Shown piece after piece: positions 36,199-49,732 of a stretch of DNA of 64,000 nt. Location of the stretch: assembly GCA_024734555.1 (NCBI GenBank), contig JANPWX010019221.1, positions 342,719 through 406,718 of the forward strand, given 5' to 3'. The translations under genes were made by a program, and so were the position numbers. The stretch is from Trochalopteron elliotii. Lineage: Eukaryota; Chordata; Aves; Passeriformes; Leiothrichidae. Numbering within the stretch: the first letter of the stretch is position 1; each line of letters starts with the position of its first letter. A model generated the notes under the pieces. It was not told the origin of the DNA. It saw only the letters and a list, made by a program, of their open reading frames with translations, and did no database searches.

Positions 36199-39100
36199 CT
36201 AAAACAAAATGATAAAAACAGAGGTGTACATTCTTGTGATCATTGTGACTAAAAAGCATTACAAATTCAGAGAGAAAAAGGATGAAGAAGAGAAGATTGC
36301 ATGGTTATGAGATGCTTTATGGTCATGAATTTGGATGCTCTATTATTTACTTTTTTTACACTTATTGATACAACTCATACTTGAAATTAGCTCTTTTTTA
36401 TGCTAGGGAAGCATAGTTTAGAATTTTTTTCTTTGGGGTTTTTAAAATTCTGAATATATTGTGTATTATTTTAAGGTCAAAAATGCATGATTTAAGAACT
36501 GATTATAAAGCACCCTTAAAACCTGTAATCTTTTCCCGCTTGTACAGAACTGATGCTGTGGATTCAGCAGGTGGCACTCTTCCCCCCGCAGCCAGGGCCA
36601 GCAGTTTTATAATCCTCAGGAGGTGCTTCAGTCACAGGTAATGTGGCAAAAGCAAGGCAGCACCACTGCCATAACGCAGCTCCCACCACAAAGAGAAAAC
36701 TTACAGCTACTCTGGCTTGCCTTCCTGTGCTGACAAAGCTCTCCTCAACACCTGTACTGCCTGGGACTTCCTTCCCACCGAGGAAACTGGGTTTGTTTGA
36801 TGCTGTTTTCAAAGGAAATGCAGTTTAAGAACTCTCACTCCTGAATACAAACTTTTGTTATTGATTAGGGAACCCATCGGACAACACCAACCACAGCAAC
36901 AGCATCTGTCTCTCTGCAAAACTTCCCAAATGTTGTACCTTAACTATAATCAGACAATCACCTTTTCAATGCCAGTCAGTAGCTTGTCCTTAACTCCAAA
37001 ATTAAATAGCTTTGGCTATAATAAAGCCCACATAACACTGTCCAGACAAATGTTTCATCTTAGAACTTGGTGGATCTAAGGCACTGTAAATTCCTCCAGT
37101 TACAACAACACACAGCACCATTTCCTGTCAAACTCTGTTAAAAAAGGAGTTGTTAAAAAGCACAAACCATACTTGTCTCTAGAGACACAAGCGAAGGCAG
37201 ACAAGAAGAAGGCTATTTTAATTAAATGCTTAAACAGCCTTAATATGAAAGGAATTAAATAGATAGATTCATATACATATATGTAAAAGTACATAAAAGC
37301 TTAATATTGAAGGTAGATATAGTGTTCATACTCCTTCATAAAGCTGGCATTTTTCAAAGAGACTTAAGATTCTCAATTCACACTTGATTTCCACATCCAG
37401 TTCCAAGGAAATTTAAACACATACAGGTTTTGTCAATAGCAGAATATGTAGCTCATACACCTAAAACTGTTGTTTGGACTTACATGAAAATCCATATAGA
37501 AAATCTCAAACATGAAGAAACCTAATGCAATTTTGATATATTATATAAACACAACTATTCAAAAATAATTTTGTTATTTTAAATTGTTTATAAAAAATAA
37601 CCTTGAGCCACTATCACTTGAGTTGGCAAAGCTGGCAGAATGAAAACCAACATTCCTCACACTGTAGTTAATACACAAAAAACATATTTTACTAACTTTC
37701 TGCTTCAGTGCTGGCAGAAAAAAGTGATGAACATTTGAAAGCCAAAGCCACTACAAAGGTACTACACACTCTCCTAATACACTTCTCTGAGGCACAGCTG
37801 TTCCTCATGTGCCCTAGGGAATGTCTTGGAAAGACTTGTATTAATAATCAGGAACACACAGTACCTCTGAGAAGGTTCAAAATAACATAATGAAGAGATG
37901 CATTGTACAACCAGAAAGAAAAAAAGGATTCCTAAAGCAGAAATATCATTCACTTAGGAGTAAAAATTATGTCTGTGAAGAACACCCACATTATGTCTAA
38001 GCAGTGACTGTTTTTTTCAAAGCAGGGCCTGGTGAAGAAATTACCTAATTCAGGTCTTTTGTAGGCCCTGGGACACATGTCATCTTGAGAAACTGATTGG
38101 AAGAAGGAAACTGAAGGGAATGTGGAAGTTGGAGACTCCTTTCAAGGATTTTTGTTTAGTTTTTTCATAATATCCATACTTGTGTCTAACATAGCAGATG
38201 TGGTCTGTCTGATCAATGAGACTTACCAAGAATTATTGTTTATAGGAAAAAAAAAATCTTCATTGTCAAGTGTACTGGTAAAGCTTGTGGCCAGGGAATG
38301 ATTAACTGGGAAATGCCCATTGACCTGGTCTAGCCAGGCTAATACAATGATTCAAGGAATCCAATCCTGGAATCTGACTTCCAGGATAGAAAATACATGG
38401 GATAAGGATCAGCTCTTTAAGGGAAGCGTACAAAGTCAAACTAGACACAAAGCATGACAAAAACACCGAGACGCTCAGGACAACCATTCCTAAGTTATCG
38501 AGTATCACAGTGGATTTATGGATATCCAACTTCTATTTGCCTTTACTTTGGTTCCATTCCTCTGAGCCACAGTATCTGGCAGATCTGTGAGAGAGAGATC
38601 TGAACCTTTAGACACCACTAGCTGCCCTACAGCTCAGACTGTCTCTGTGTGCTCTTCTTTTAAATCCCAACACTAAGCTTTAGAGTTACTCTGAACTGTT
38701 TAACTTCAAAATGAAACCCACCCAAACTGAGAGAGCATCCCAGTGCAGCACTCACAGAACTATTCACAAGAACTGTCAGCACATTTACCCTCCTGCACTG
38801 CTAATTACTGAGGGAAGGAAACCCACAGCTCATACCTCATACCACTCCACTAATTGTCCCTGAGTGGTGTTGACCATCTTTTGATGAGAACAAGTCTTAA
38901 TTTTGAACATTTGATATATCCTTAAGTTTCATTGTTCAGACTTAAGAGCTTCTCTGTAACTCAAGACTGAATTAGTTTTAAAAGCTGAGTTTCAAGACAC
39001 TGTATTTAATGTTTTCAGGAAATCCAGATGTCATACCAGCTATGCTTCTGCCAACTGTTCATTTTGCAAATACACCATAAAAACAAAGATAAACAAAATT

Positions 39101-39460
39101 TACCTTGTGCAATGCATTATTTACAAATGACAGCTGTTTTGGAAAAGCCAAGATGATACTCTACATTATTTTATCTCTTATTTTTCCAATGCTTTACCAC
39201 AGAGATAAAACAATTGTCAAAAACATGTTTTACTATAAACAAAACCTGATCCTACTACAATTCTACACTTTTTCCTTATCTCTGTTTTGTCAATTTTGTG
39301 TAAACATCACAAACAACCCTCTGGATTTTCATTTTCCCCTCTCCCATCTCCAAAATGTCATCACCAGCATAATATTTTTATTAGCTTTTGGAGGAGGATC
39401 AGTTAAAGCAGCAAATTTTCCTAGGACAATATCTTGCGTATTTTTCCCAACTTCTGCTCA
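36199..39460. other. AT-rich stretch, no gene seen
   Basis: Ordinary non-coding DNA. A CpG-poor but GC-richer patch lies at about 36540-36800 with short frames on both strands. Very AT-rich DNA occurs at about 37500-37600. No named repeat was recognised. Confidence 0.5.
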
Positions 39461-39530
39461 CTATTCCTATTATTACTATTACTATACTATTGTTATTATT
39501 ATTGTTGTTTTTGCTGTTATTTTTACTATC
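39461..39530. repeat. (ATT/TTG)n microsatellite, interrupted
   Basis: Imperfect TAT/ATT triplets with TTG units towards the right. It inflates three overlapping plus-strand open frames (39105-39628) that are rich in Ile, Leu, Tyr and Phe. Those frames are not taken as genes. Confidence 0.9.
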
Positions 39531-40903
39531 TTATATGTTCTTGTCAAAGGTTAAAAAGAACAATAAACCCAGAAAACTTCAACGTGTTCAGCATACATTT
39601 GTATCCTAGGGCAAAAGTAAAACGCTGAGGAGACACAGTTTACTTCAACCGCCAAAAGATGCACACAAAGTGTTTGAAAGACTCTTAAAAAAACCCCAAA
39701 ACTACTGTGTAAAGGTAAAAATTCCATTAGCAGTTGGAAATGTTTAAAAAAGCAGGACCTAACTGGTTGTGGCCATCATTGATTCAACAGTTGAAAAGAA
39801 GTGAAGTGGTTAAAAGCATGGTGAGAGCACAGAGAGATCAGCAGTCCTTCAAAGAACTGATAGTGTATGACAGTGGGATATAAAATACATTCAGAAGGGC
39901 CCATCATTCACAATTGGAGATATCAATAGTAAGTTAAAAGGTCATCAAAACCGAGTACCATTGAAGCGTTCTCCAACATGCCCACTTATTAGAGAAAATA
40001 GATTAATCTTCCCCAGTGTAGAATGGGGATAACAAACCACAGCAAAAATAGTTACACAAAATCGTGTAAAATGACATGGCAAACTGGGCTTCAGAGCATC
40101 AGGAACAGCAGATTGAGGCAAACTGATATCCAAAGTTCTCACTGCTTTTATTCCAGACCAAATCATATTTATTTCACTTGCAGGCCCTCAGAAGTAAAAA
40201 AAAACTCACCTCTGATAAAAATGTCTGGGCTGATTTCTGTGCTCCTACATGGAGCAGATATTCATATACGTACAGTGCTAATCTGAAAAATAAACAGAAA
40301 AGAAAATATTTAGTATTATGCACTTGTTTGGGCTCTTCTTCACAAGTAAAGGATTATCACAAGCTTGAGGTATGCCCCACTGTCTTCCACAAACCACAAC
40401 GTACTGAATGTGCCAAATCTATTACCTCTACCAGAATTTTTCAACTAGACATGTAGGACAATCTGACCAGAGGTGTTTAAATAGTCATTAATTAAAACAT
40501 TATTAAGCCCCCAAATTACTTAATGTCAACATTTTTAATATTTGGACAAGTGCCCAGTGAGCTAACAAGTGACCCAGTGCTGCTCTGAGCGAGTGTGCTT
40601 ACTGTAAATACAATATATTCATACAGCATCAAAAGCAGGATTGCTTTTCCAGGTCAACATTTTAAACGTGGAATGTGTCAAGCTGTTAACACACTTGAAA
40701 AACAGCCCTGTGGTTTTTCCAAAGAACATGGAAGCTTCAGGCTGCATCAGGAGAAGGGATGGCAGCCTCAATGCACAGCACAGCCAAACAACCACAGCTC
40801 TGCAGCAAAGGGAAAACAGATCCTGAGATTCGTCCAGATCTGGGCTCTGGTGAAAGCAGAGCTACAAATGACTGCCACAGTTACAGCTGACTCCCCAGAG
40901 CCT
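39531..40903. other. plain stretch, no gene seen
   Basis: Non-coding DNA leading to the repeat block. The 225-codon open frame that starts at 40595 runs mainly through the purine repeat and is explained by it. Confidence 0.55.
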
Positions 40904-41196
40904 CCTGTCTGTCTGTCTGTCTGTCTGCCTGTAAGCCTTCAAGCCTTCCCGAAGGAGAAGGAGGAAAAAGAAGGAGGAGGAGGAGGAGCAGAAGGAGGAG
41001 GAGCAGGAGGAGGAGGAGGAGAAGCAGGAGGAGGAGGAGAAGCAGGAGGAGAAGAAGGAGGAGAAGGAGGAGGAGGAGGAGGAGGAGAAGGAGAAGGAGA
41101 AGGAGAAGGAGAAGAAGGAGAAGGAGAAGAAGGAGAAGAAGGAGAAGAAGGAGAAGAAGGAGAAGAAGGAGAAGAAGGAGAAGAAGGAGAAGGAGG
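40904..41196 (+). repeat. (CTGT)n followed by a long GGA/GAA polypurine tract
   Basis: About seven CTGT units fill 40904-40932. After a short spacer, 40951-41196 is purine-only except for four single C interruptions (40989, 41004, 41025, 41043), leaving a pure purine run of 153 nt from 41044 to 41196. The internal structure changes along the tract: GGA triplets first, then AGGAGA hexamers (about 41083-41110), then a 9-base unit GAAGAAGGA repeated about seven times to the end. The long Gly/Glu open frame on plus and the poly-Leu and Pro/Ser frames on minus are artefacts of this repeat. Long purine mirror repeats can adopt triplex (H-DNA) structures and are usually length-variable. Confidence 0.97.
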
Positions 41197-44100
41197 TCTT
41201 TTATATTTGCTACCTGCATTGTTTCTAAGAAGTAAAATGTATTTGAATGCACCTACAGCTATTCTTATTTGAAACATTCTTACTATTCATTTTCAAAAAA
41301 CTGTAGATAACTACAGAAAGAGGAGGGGGACAGGATCTGTCTTCCTGTTCAAAACCCCATGCCATGTTCTGTGTGATCACTGTCGTCATGGCTCTGACGG
41401 AGCAATAACTATTGCAGTGACCTATCAAGTATGAAATTTAAAAATCTCAGGCCTTCCCCAAAAATGGTTATCACTAGTTGTTTGTATTTTGTACATGCAA
41501 TACATGCACATATTACTTTACTCTGTCCAACTTCAAAAGCAAAGATGTGCTTTTTTTCTCAAATTAAATATATATAATTTAAATATGTGACTAGTTTTAG
41601 TTTGAACTCCATTAAGTACTGTGAAGAGAGAGATCTCTTAAGAGTTGACTTAATTCCTCCCAGTTCAACTACCATGCAAATTTTAAGCAATAAATGTAGT
41701 CGATTAAATCTAAGACAGATGTAGAAGACAGAGAAGAAACGCTTTTCTGCCACAGCCAATACATCCTGAATATCCAGTAATGCTTTAAAGCACCTCATTT
41801 GTCTTAAGAGAATCCCCTTCTTGTTCTTATTCAAACATGAAGCCTGCAGTCCAGATAAGAGGGTTTGTGTGATCACATCCTTCCTGCCCCGTGAAGGAAA
41901 GTGAAACAGCACAAACTCCAGGTTTGCTGTGGGGGGTTACAGCACCCCATGGGTCTGCCATCAACTGAAAGCTTTGGCAGACAGGGCACCTTGATGCCCC
42001 CACTGACAGCACAAGACTAATGTCTGGAGAGATTTGTGCCTCCTCTCAGGACTCTGCAGTACCTGCAGTGTGCTCCAGCACAGCCCAACATCCCTGCCTG
42101 TCCCCACTGCCCCTGCTCCAAAAACACAAGATATTTCAACATTGCAACAAAAAGACAACCCTAAAACTTGACCTAAACACAGAGAATGTGTTAATTAAGC
42201 ATGATGCTAACTGTTAGGATCTCCAGCTCTGTGTAAATGCTGTTACCTCGTGGGCTAAACAAACCAGCAGTGCAATGAAATAATGTTTAATGAGTGTGTG
42301 GAGTGTAAACGTGGCGAAATTCTGTAAAAGAATAGCCAGGCTTTAGGCTTCCAGGTTGATCCAGCTGTGGTAAACCCCAGGCTGCCAAGGGTTGTTCCAG
42401 GACAGCTGGGACCACCTCTCGCCAACAGATGTGGGACAGGAGCACAGCATAGAATAACCCCATGGGGTCTTACTAGGTCTGTACGCCTCGACCCTTGTTA
42501 TTGTGCTGTCAGGAAGTCTTCACAGAATGTAACAATGTTATGGGTTCATCCCGAAATAAATGCATTCGCAGCAGAGATCAAAAGAGAGATACTAATGTTT
42601 CACTGTGTCACAGCCGGAATATCAATGGGAAACTGAGGCTCTGGGCAAAGATAGCAGAGACGCAAAAAAAGGTGCAACACTGTGCAACAACAAGGAATAC
42701 CAAATATACAAACTGTAACGGCAGGCGAGGAACAGAATAAGACAAAAACCAGGCTACAGTTCAAGGGTGTAAAACGAACAACTTAATAAACTACTTCACA
42801 CCCTGGCACAAGACTCAGAAAGTATTAGTGAGGTGGTCTTCAACACCAAAAAGACTTGGGTTTGAAGTGATATTTTAAAAAGACAGTTTTTACTCATTAA
42901 ACTGGTGTGAGAAACCGTGCAGAAGCAACAAGCAGACATATGTTGAATTTTCACATTTGCATACTTGTTGACATCCCATGAGTAATGTGAGGAAAAAATA
43001 TTTCCAATCAATTTATGACAATGCTGCAGTAATTTCTGCTAAAGACATGACACAGGCCAGAGCTCCCCCCTCCCTGCCAAGACAATTAGAGCACACATTC
43101 ATCTGTACCCTGATGATACATTCACTCCATTAACAAACAAAAAAGGTTACTGTCTGACTCATGTTGCTAACCTGGTGCACTTCGCCTGAAGTTCCTACTC
43201 TAATTGGACAAGGCATTCCTACATCCCACAAGCAGCTACTGAATTCCACAGAAAAGAACCATTTAAGTGGTTCAAGTCAAGCATTTATCAGAATATTACC
43301 AGGAAATAAACAGTAATCCCTCTAACTGTGCTGTGGAAATTACATTCCTACATTTTAAAGATGGGGAGATGCAATTAGCTTAATGAGAACTTACAACTCA
43401 AGCCTTTCAGCAGTATTTCCATTGACTAAAACATGGTCAACTCACCCAATTCCAAATCAAAAGACTAAGACTGCATATCACATAAGTGTTCCCACCACTT
43501 CCTCCATCACCAAGAGCCATTATGCTGCTAACATTTGATGCTGGATGTAAAAAAATAAACTATCTATAATGGGAATGTTCCAGATCTGAGCATCACCAAG
43601 ATATATTTATAGCATTTTTAGATTGTTAAGATGTAATTTTTTGAAAACTCTTCATATATGGAGAGTTTAGCATATGGCACACCATCCATTGAACTTTTGG
43701 TGGGTTCAAAACAGTAATTAAATAACTAGAAAATCAATATCCATACATAATTGTAAATTTGAGTGAATCAAGGATGGAAAGCAACTTCATAGAAGAGATC
43801 TTTAATGTAACTCTCCATGTTTCATAAGACCTCACGTATTCCCAAATTACTACTCTGAACTATACAGAGAAGTAGCTTTTCTATTGTTTTCAAGAATGTT
43901 TTCAGGCTTCAGTTCAAATCCATATTTCATTTCAAATCCCACAAATCTCACTCATCTCACATCCAAATTACAAATCCCATTCTCTAAAACAAGAGCAAGT
44001 AGCACTGAATCTTACCACATGTTTTAACCGGGGTTTTTCTGAAGAAATTTTCTTGAATCTACCAATCCAGCACTTAAAAACCTGCTCCAAAGCTCCTGGA

Positions 44101-44290
44101 GGTGAGCTGAAGTTTCAACAAACACTGGTAAACAATCCTTCTAAGGAAGTTTATTTAATATGCCAAACCACGCTTTCTGATCTATTTGGTCATACTGACA
44201 GTCATTTTTCTCCACTTCACCCCCCCGCCTTTAGCATATTTATATGGTAATATAATTTGTTCCTAAGTATTTTTTTAATATATTTTTGAG
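41197..44290. other. plain stretch with one CpG-raised patch, no gene seen
   Basis: Mostly AT-rich non-coding DNA. At about 42420-42780 there are some ten CpGs in 360 bases, more than in the flanks, with no recognised element. The stretch at about 43020-43200 is slightly less AT-rich and contains no coding frame. No gene was recognised. Confidence 0.45.
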
Positions 44291-44335
44291 ATATATATAT
44301 ATATATATATATGTGTGTGTATATATACATATATG
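44291..44335. repeat. (TA)n-(TG)n microsatellite
   Basis: Eleven AT units, then four GT units, then more TA-rich sequence. A typical compound dinucleotide repeat, likely to vary in length. Confidence 0.97.
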
Positions 44336-44469
44336 ATCTTTTCCTACTCATCTCACCTGAGATTTAGGTGATTCAGTCTGCTGTCAACCACTTCACCTAA
44401 GAGATGACTGGACAAGAGATCACATAAGCCATGGTCTTGGATCAAATTCAAGCACTATCTGAGAAGTCC

Positions 44470-45340
44470 ATGAAACCTTCTCCCTGTGCTTAGGCAGCTC
44501 CATGATGGGCCTCAAGGCTGCAGGGATTTCCCTGCACCCCCCAGCACAAGCAGCATCCCCAGGGTCACCTTCACATCCCACACACCACTGACATTTTGGG
44601 CTGCTCAGCCTGAGCCAGCAGACTACCCTTGCCAAGAGGCTCCACTCAGGCCACTCTACTGCTCACTCTGCCAGCTCCAGATGTGATCTGTGTCACTGTG
44701 AACGCTCTGTGTCCCACCAGCAGCCTGAGTGCTGCTCTGGGGAATGCCCAGGTATTCCTGGAACCCAACCCCCGGTCAAGGAAACAGTCCTGGGGGGGAT
44801 CCTCGATGTTTGCCTGGCACTGAAGTGTCCTGAGAGCTCCTGCAACTGCCCTGCAAACACAGCCAGTGTAAAAGTGTGTTCAACATGATTCACACCCAGG
44901 TATTTCTCCCTCTCTCTGCACATAGCAGAAGACACTTTCTTTGCATCCATCCAAGCACCCAGTGCAAGCACCCAGTGCTGTGAGGAACGGGGGCCTTCCA
45001 TGAGGCTGGTGGTACTTCCCACATAAACTGATCCTCCTCCTTGCTCACCCCAGTTTCACAGACAGGAAAAGCCTTCACCCAGCACAGCTCTGGGCAGGCA
45101 GACCCACCTCTCGTCTCTTTTCCACCTGACTCCTTGCAAGATGTCCCCAAAAACTTGCCTCCTGAAGTGTGGCCACCCTCCCCTTGGTTACTGCTCTGAC
45201 ACCATAAACAACAGCAGGGTTTTTCAGTTCACCCACATTCTTGCAGCTCACTTTTTTGTGTGTGTGTGTCCTAATTTCACACACTTTTGCTACTTAAGCT
45301 CCTGCAGACTTCAAGCACTGGCACAGCCATTTCCAACCAT
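44470..45340. other. GC-richer block, unassigned
   Basis: Base composition is clearly richer in G and C than on either side. Several short open frames run in both directions (for example 44693-45022 on minus), as expected from fewer stop codons. I find no recognisable protein domain, splice-bounded exon or named repeat. A short GT repeat lies at about 45257-45269. It might be an old insertion. Confidence 0.4.
44953..44978. repeat. perfect 13-bp tandem duplication
   Basis: AAGCACCCAGTGC occurs twice back to back without a mismatch, which suggests a recent slippage or duplication event. Confidence 0.9.
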
Positions 45341-47595
45341 GTGTTAAGTTGAGCACCAGTGTGTAACTAAACACTGAACAGGTATTTGGTATGCACTGAT
45401 CTTTTGGGAAAGATCAGAGATGTGTGCCTTAGTAGTGTCTGCAGTCTCTCCCATGAGCTCTTAATTGCATGGTTTTACGTATTTTTATCTGCTAAGGATG
45501 CCTTGGTTTGTGCTGTCACAGTGCAGCATTCCCCACATTGCTTTGATCTGACTCTGGATGAATTTCATATTCATTTTTTGTCTCAGGTCTCAGCTCATAG
45601 AAATTACTACAGATCCAAACTACTGTAGAATCAAAACACTTCTGAAGACTTCATCCTGAACAGGACAATTTCCATCCATTTCCAATTACTTCATCAAAAG
45701 GCAAGGTTTCTTGATGACCTCCAGAATTTCAAATAAAAACCTGTCATTTTTACACCTATGTTTGACACATATATTCCTCAAGATTTCCAGTAGTTTCACA
45801 GGCTTCCTAGTCCATGTTTAGGGAAAAAAAGTAACACATTCTATGAAAATATATGGATTTTTAAAGGTAGTCTCTAAGTAGTTTTTTGGGCTTAACCCAT
45901 ATAAACTACACAACTTACCATAATTATAAAATATTCCAAATGGCAGCTAAAAAATAGCTACCTGACAATATATTTTAAAGTGTAATCTGAGACTTTTATA
46001 AAAATACTTGAGATTCCACCTCTTCCTGATTGTCAAGGTGGTAACCTTGTCTTCATGGCTGCTTTCAATGAGATAGTAATGGGTTTTTACATGGTATTTT
46101 GTCCCTGGTATTTAATTTGCTGTATTTAATGAGTTTAATGCCATGCCCCAGCAGTAAGCAAAGGCAGCAGCACAGAGCTGGCATGGAGAGAATCACCATC
46201 AGAGAGCAAAGCAGAGACTTGACCAAAATGCAAATTTTAAAGCTTTAAAATCACAGAATTACTGATTGGTATATGACATCTTAAAATGTTACAGCTGTTC
46301 CTGAAGCAGCTGCCTGCTCTGAGCAGAAAACACTGTCTACAGCATCCCTGGAGAAGACTGAGGAGGAGGAGGGAGCAGGAATGCACAGAGCAGCTCCCCA
46401 GAGATGAGCTGGATCAGCACTGACTGGACATGCAGTGCTCAACAGTCTCACCAAGCAAACAGCACCTAATTTGATTTTCATTTATAGAAATAAATCAGTG
46501 TTTCTGAGTATCTGGCTGCTACAAGGTGCCCATGGTTTTTTGCTAGTAGCTTTCCCAGCCTTTCTCAGAGAGTGTCCATTTAATACCCTGTCCAAAGAAT
46601 CCCAGGATATTTAGGGTTGGACTGCCAGTCTCCCTTCTGAGTGTCATCAATAATGTTGGGCAAAAGAGTTTATTCCTCTTTTACAGCAGATCCTGGTTAA
46701 ACCCAGATGCAGATGTTAAATACAGACTGTGCCATTTCCCCTACTCACTGCCTGCTCCACTAATGTGCTCAGACTCTGTTAAATCCAAACTCTGCACTTA
46801 GAGCTGGGTAGGATGCTCTGAAGAGACATTAAGGAGTCACCTCATGAATTTTATGGGAATCATATGGGATGGTGACACACAAGATGAAATTCCATGAGTA
46901 TCTACCTAAAAAGTAATGGTGGAAAGTAATTTGTATGACTTATTATGAAGCAGTAAAACTTTCTTCTGGAGAGAGTAAATTCTGAAAGGATCAGAGTGAA
47001 ACTATCAGACCTCAGAAGTCAAAGAAATTCAGGGAACTGATGGAGAGTTTCTTCAGAAGAACAGATAACCTGGAGAAAGGAAGTGCAATACAAGGATCAG
47101 GTGCTTCAGGCTAAATTAAAAAAACTGATTGCAAATATCAATGGAAAACAAATAGAAAATAGTAAGAGGTTACTCTGGTTGCATTCAAAAATTCATCAGT
47201 GATCCAAGACTGCAACATTGAAGATAGTAAAGTCATATAACAACACCATTCAAGTACTTGGACCAGTAGATGACAACTGAGCCTCTGTCTGAACCACTAA
47301 GTTTCCCCCCCAAAAACTGGGAGCTGTGATGCTGTTCTGGGAACAAACCACCCCCCTCGGCTTTGAGACTGCCATTTGTGCTGGGTGGCAAATTCTTCAC
47401 TAGGGACTGAAGTGGAAGAATTCAAGGCATTTCCCTACAAAATAAAAAACAGCAGCCACCCCAGACAGCAGAAGGTGTCTGTGTGTGAGTGCAAACACAC
47501 CTGTGGAGGTTCTCAGCACACCTGAACCGAAGGTGCAACACTTGCAGTACAGATTTCTCCTCAAATCACTGCAGTGTGCACCCACAGGACAGCTG
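45341..47595. other. plain stretch, no gene seen
   Basis: Non-coding AT-rich DNA. At about 46594-46622 the string AATCCCAGGATATTTAGGG followed by TTGGA resembles the reverse-complemented CR1 terminus but is too short to call. No gene was recognised. Confidence 0.5.
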
Positions 47596-47620
47596 CACAC
47601 AGCCTGCTCTGGCCAGACCC

Positions 47621-47708
47621 ACACCTGCCTGCAGAGCCCCCACACATCTGGCTGGGCTCTCACACATCTGGCTGAGTTCTCACCTGCTGAGCTCTCACAC
47701 ATCCAGCC
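47621..47708. repeat. short 20-bp minisatellite
   Basis: Two clear units, CACACATCTGGCTGGGCTCT (47641-47660) and CACACATCTGGCTGAGTTCT (47661-47680), are followed by a shortened unit (47681-47695) and a partial one (47696-47708). A diverged unit may precede them at 47621-47640. The overlapping open frames here (47400-47881 in both directions) reflect the GC-richer repeat and carry no recognised domain. Confidence 0.85.
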
Positions 47709-49732
47709 ACCCTGCTCCAAGGATTTATACCCTTCCCTGCTCCTCATGCCCACTCCTTGCTGACAGAGGGACCTGGAGGGAGTCTTTTGCTGCTCCCCCA
47801 GACTGGACCATGGCCCAGAAGGATCAGCCAAGACCTCAGTTTCTCAATGTTTCCACTCAGCAACATCTCCAGATAAAGTGAAGCACCCAACCTGAGCTAC
47901 ACCTCACACATGACGACTTTGCTCAGCTGCCAGTCCTCTCAAACTGCCCAGGGAATGGTCTAATACCTAAATATGTGTATTTTACAACTTTACAGATAAT
48001 TTGCTAAGACCCTGAACTAGAAGTTACCAGAAACACCTTCCTTTTGAAATGCAGGTGTCATAAAAAAACCCATAGTGCTTGGTTTTCCATATCCTCCCAC
48101 AATTTTTTTATAGTAAGAATACTTTCCAAATAAAGAATCCCAGCAACAGGAGGAAGATATTTGAAAATCAGGCTCACAAAGAGTTTATCCACACATTGGA
48201 AACCCCAAAACCTAAAAAGCCCTCAGCAATAATAAAACCATGCAGAACTGAATCTACTACCAAATGTCGACTATCAGTCTAGAAAATTTGGATGCTAGGT
48301 CTCCAAATTGCTACCACTGGCTAGTGTTTGACAGCAGGAAACCAGATACAAAAGAAAAGGGATGGGAAGTATTTGATTCCACACTGACAGCTGATGTTTG
48401 GTGGAAGAACTACCACAGTGTTGTATTTGCTTGTACATGAAACAGGGAAAAAAGGCAAACCATTTGTCACACTATCTCTGGGTGTGCACTTACCGCCAAA
48501 TCAAAACTTAAAGGGGAGAGGCATCCAAAAGACCCCAGTTCCACCATGTGCAGGACCCAACTCATACTGGCAGTTCTGCTCTTAAAAGTTACAAGCGCAT
48601 TTCTGTTCAGGACATATTCAGTTAAAGAAAGGGTTGCCTTACATTTTATAGGGGAAAATAGAAAATTCTCTAGTTTCTTAAGAATGGGTTACTAGAATAC
48701 TCTAATCCACACTGGATTCAGCTATTAAGTCAACTTCATGGATAACTTCACAGGCAGGCAGGGCAGGAAATACAGGATATAAGTCAATGTCATGTTGTCA
48801 AGATGCAACTTCTGCAGCAGGTAAACAGGCAAATGGGAGACTTTGACTGGGCACGGACAGGTTTTAGGATGCCAGGAGCTGGCACTGAAAAGTAAAAATA
48901 AACATAAATAAATACATAAAGTCAAAAAGGGGGGGTTGGGGGAATAAAAATGAGAGGGAGAAAAAAAATGGAAAAAAATATTAAGGAAAAACAAATCCAG
49001 TTGGGCTCTTCACAGTCAAACAGTTTAAGGTTCCAGAAGTTTATGCTTCAGTGAGCTGATGTGCTCTAACACTGCAGCCCTATTAATGTACCTGACTGAG
49101 CCAATACCTGACCACAGCCATGGCACAACAATTCCAAGCACCAAGACCCCTGGGGATCACCATCCATGGCACTTCAGGCATAGCAAAGAAGTACTTAAAA
49201 CTCTCAGCTTGTGATCAAAAGGACAAAGATAATGAAGACCTCTTAATGGAGTCAAAGGTTTACAGATTAAAAATACTTGTGAGCTCTGAGCAAGAACTTC
49301 TGGCAGTTTTGCTAAGGACAGTTTCGGAAAATATTTTCCTATACATCATGAGTGATAAACCATTTCTTGTAAAAATCCTCTGTAGTAATAGTGCAAAAAA
49401 AATAACTTTCAAAATGAACTCAAAAATATTTTATTAAATACAAACACCAGTTTGCTTACTGCTCACATGCAAACTCCTGCCTGAGCACAATTTTTCATAT
49501 CTTCTCAGTGACATTTTAAAGAATTATGATCAAACTGCTTGAGAACACAGAAAAGTCATTAAAAAAAACTTACACAACTTTCAAGTGTTTTTCACTTCTC
49601 AGTTAAATATGAATAGAATATTAAGATTCAGCAAATATTTGTATTTAGGATGCTGTTTACACACTACCTGAAATTGACTTGAGATATTTATGTGGTATTA
49701 AAGATATTCTGATATTGAGCCACGAAAGTACA
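47709..49732. other. plain stretch, no gene seen
   Basis: Non-coding DNA. A/T-rich simple sequence with AAAT units lies at about 48894-48920, followed by a G-run pair (seven G, TT, five G) at about 48929-48942. The open frames are unrecognised. Confidence 0.5.

Noticed and set aside
39105..39628. 149-codon open frame with Tyr/Ile/Leu runs
   Set aside because: The end is the ATT microsatellite in three registers. The start has no domain, and the composition is that of AT-rich DNA.
40595..41272. 225-codon Gly/Glu-rich open frame, with poly-Leu and Pro/Ser-rich frames on the other strand
   Set aside because: Produced entirely by the GGA/GAA repeat, which lacks stops in every frame.
43910..43935. 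tRNA B-box-like 'gttcaaatcc'
   Set aside because: No A-box or cloverleaf could be built around it.
46594..46622. Short string resembling a minus-strand CR1 terminus
   Set aside because: Fewer than 30 bases match, and the sequence beyond does not continue into CR1.
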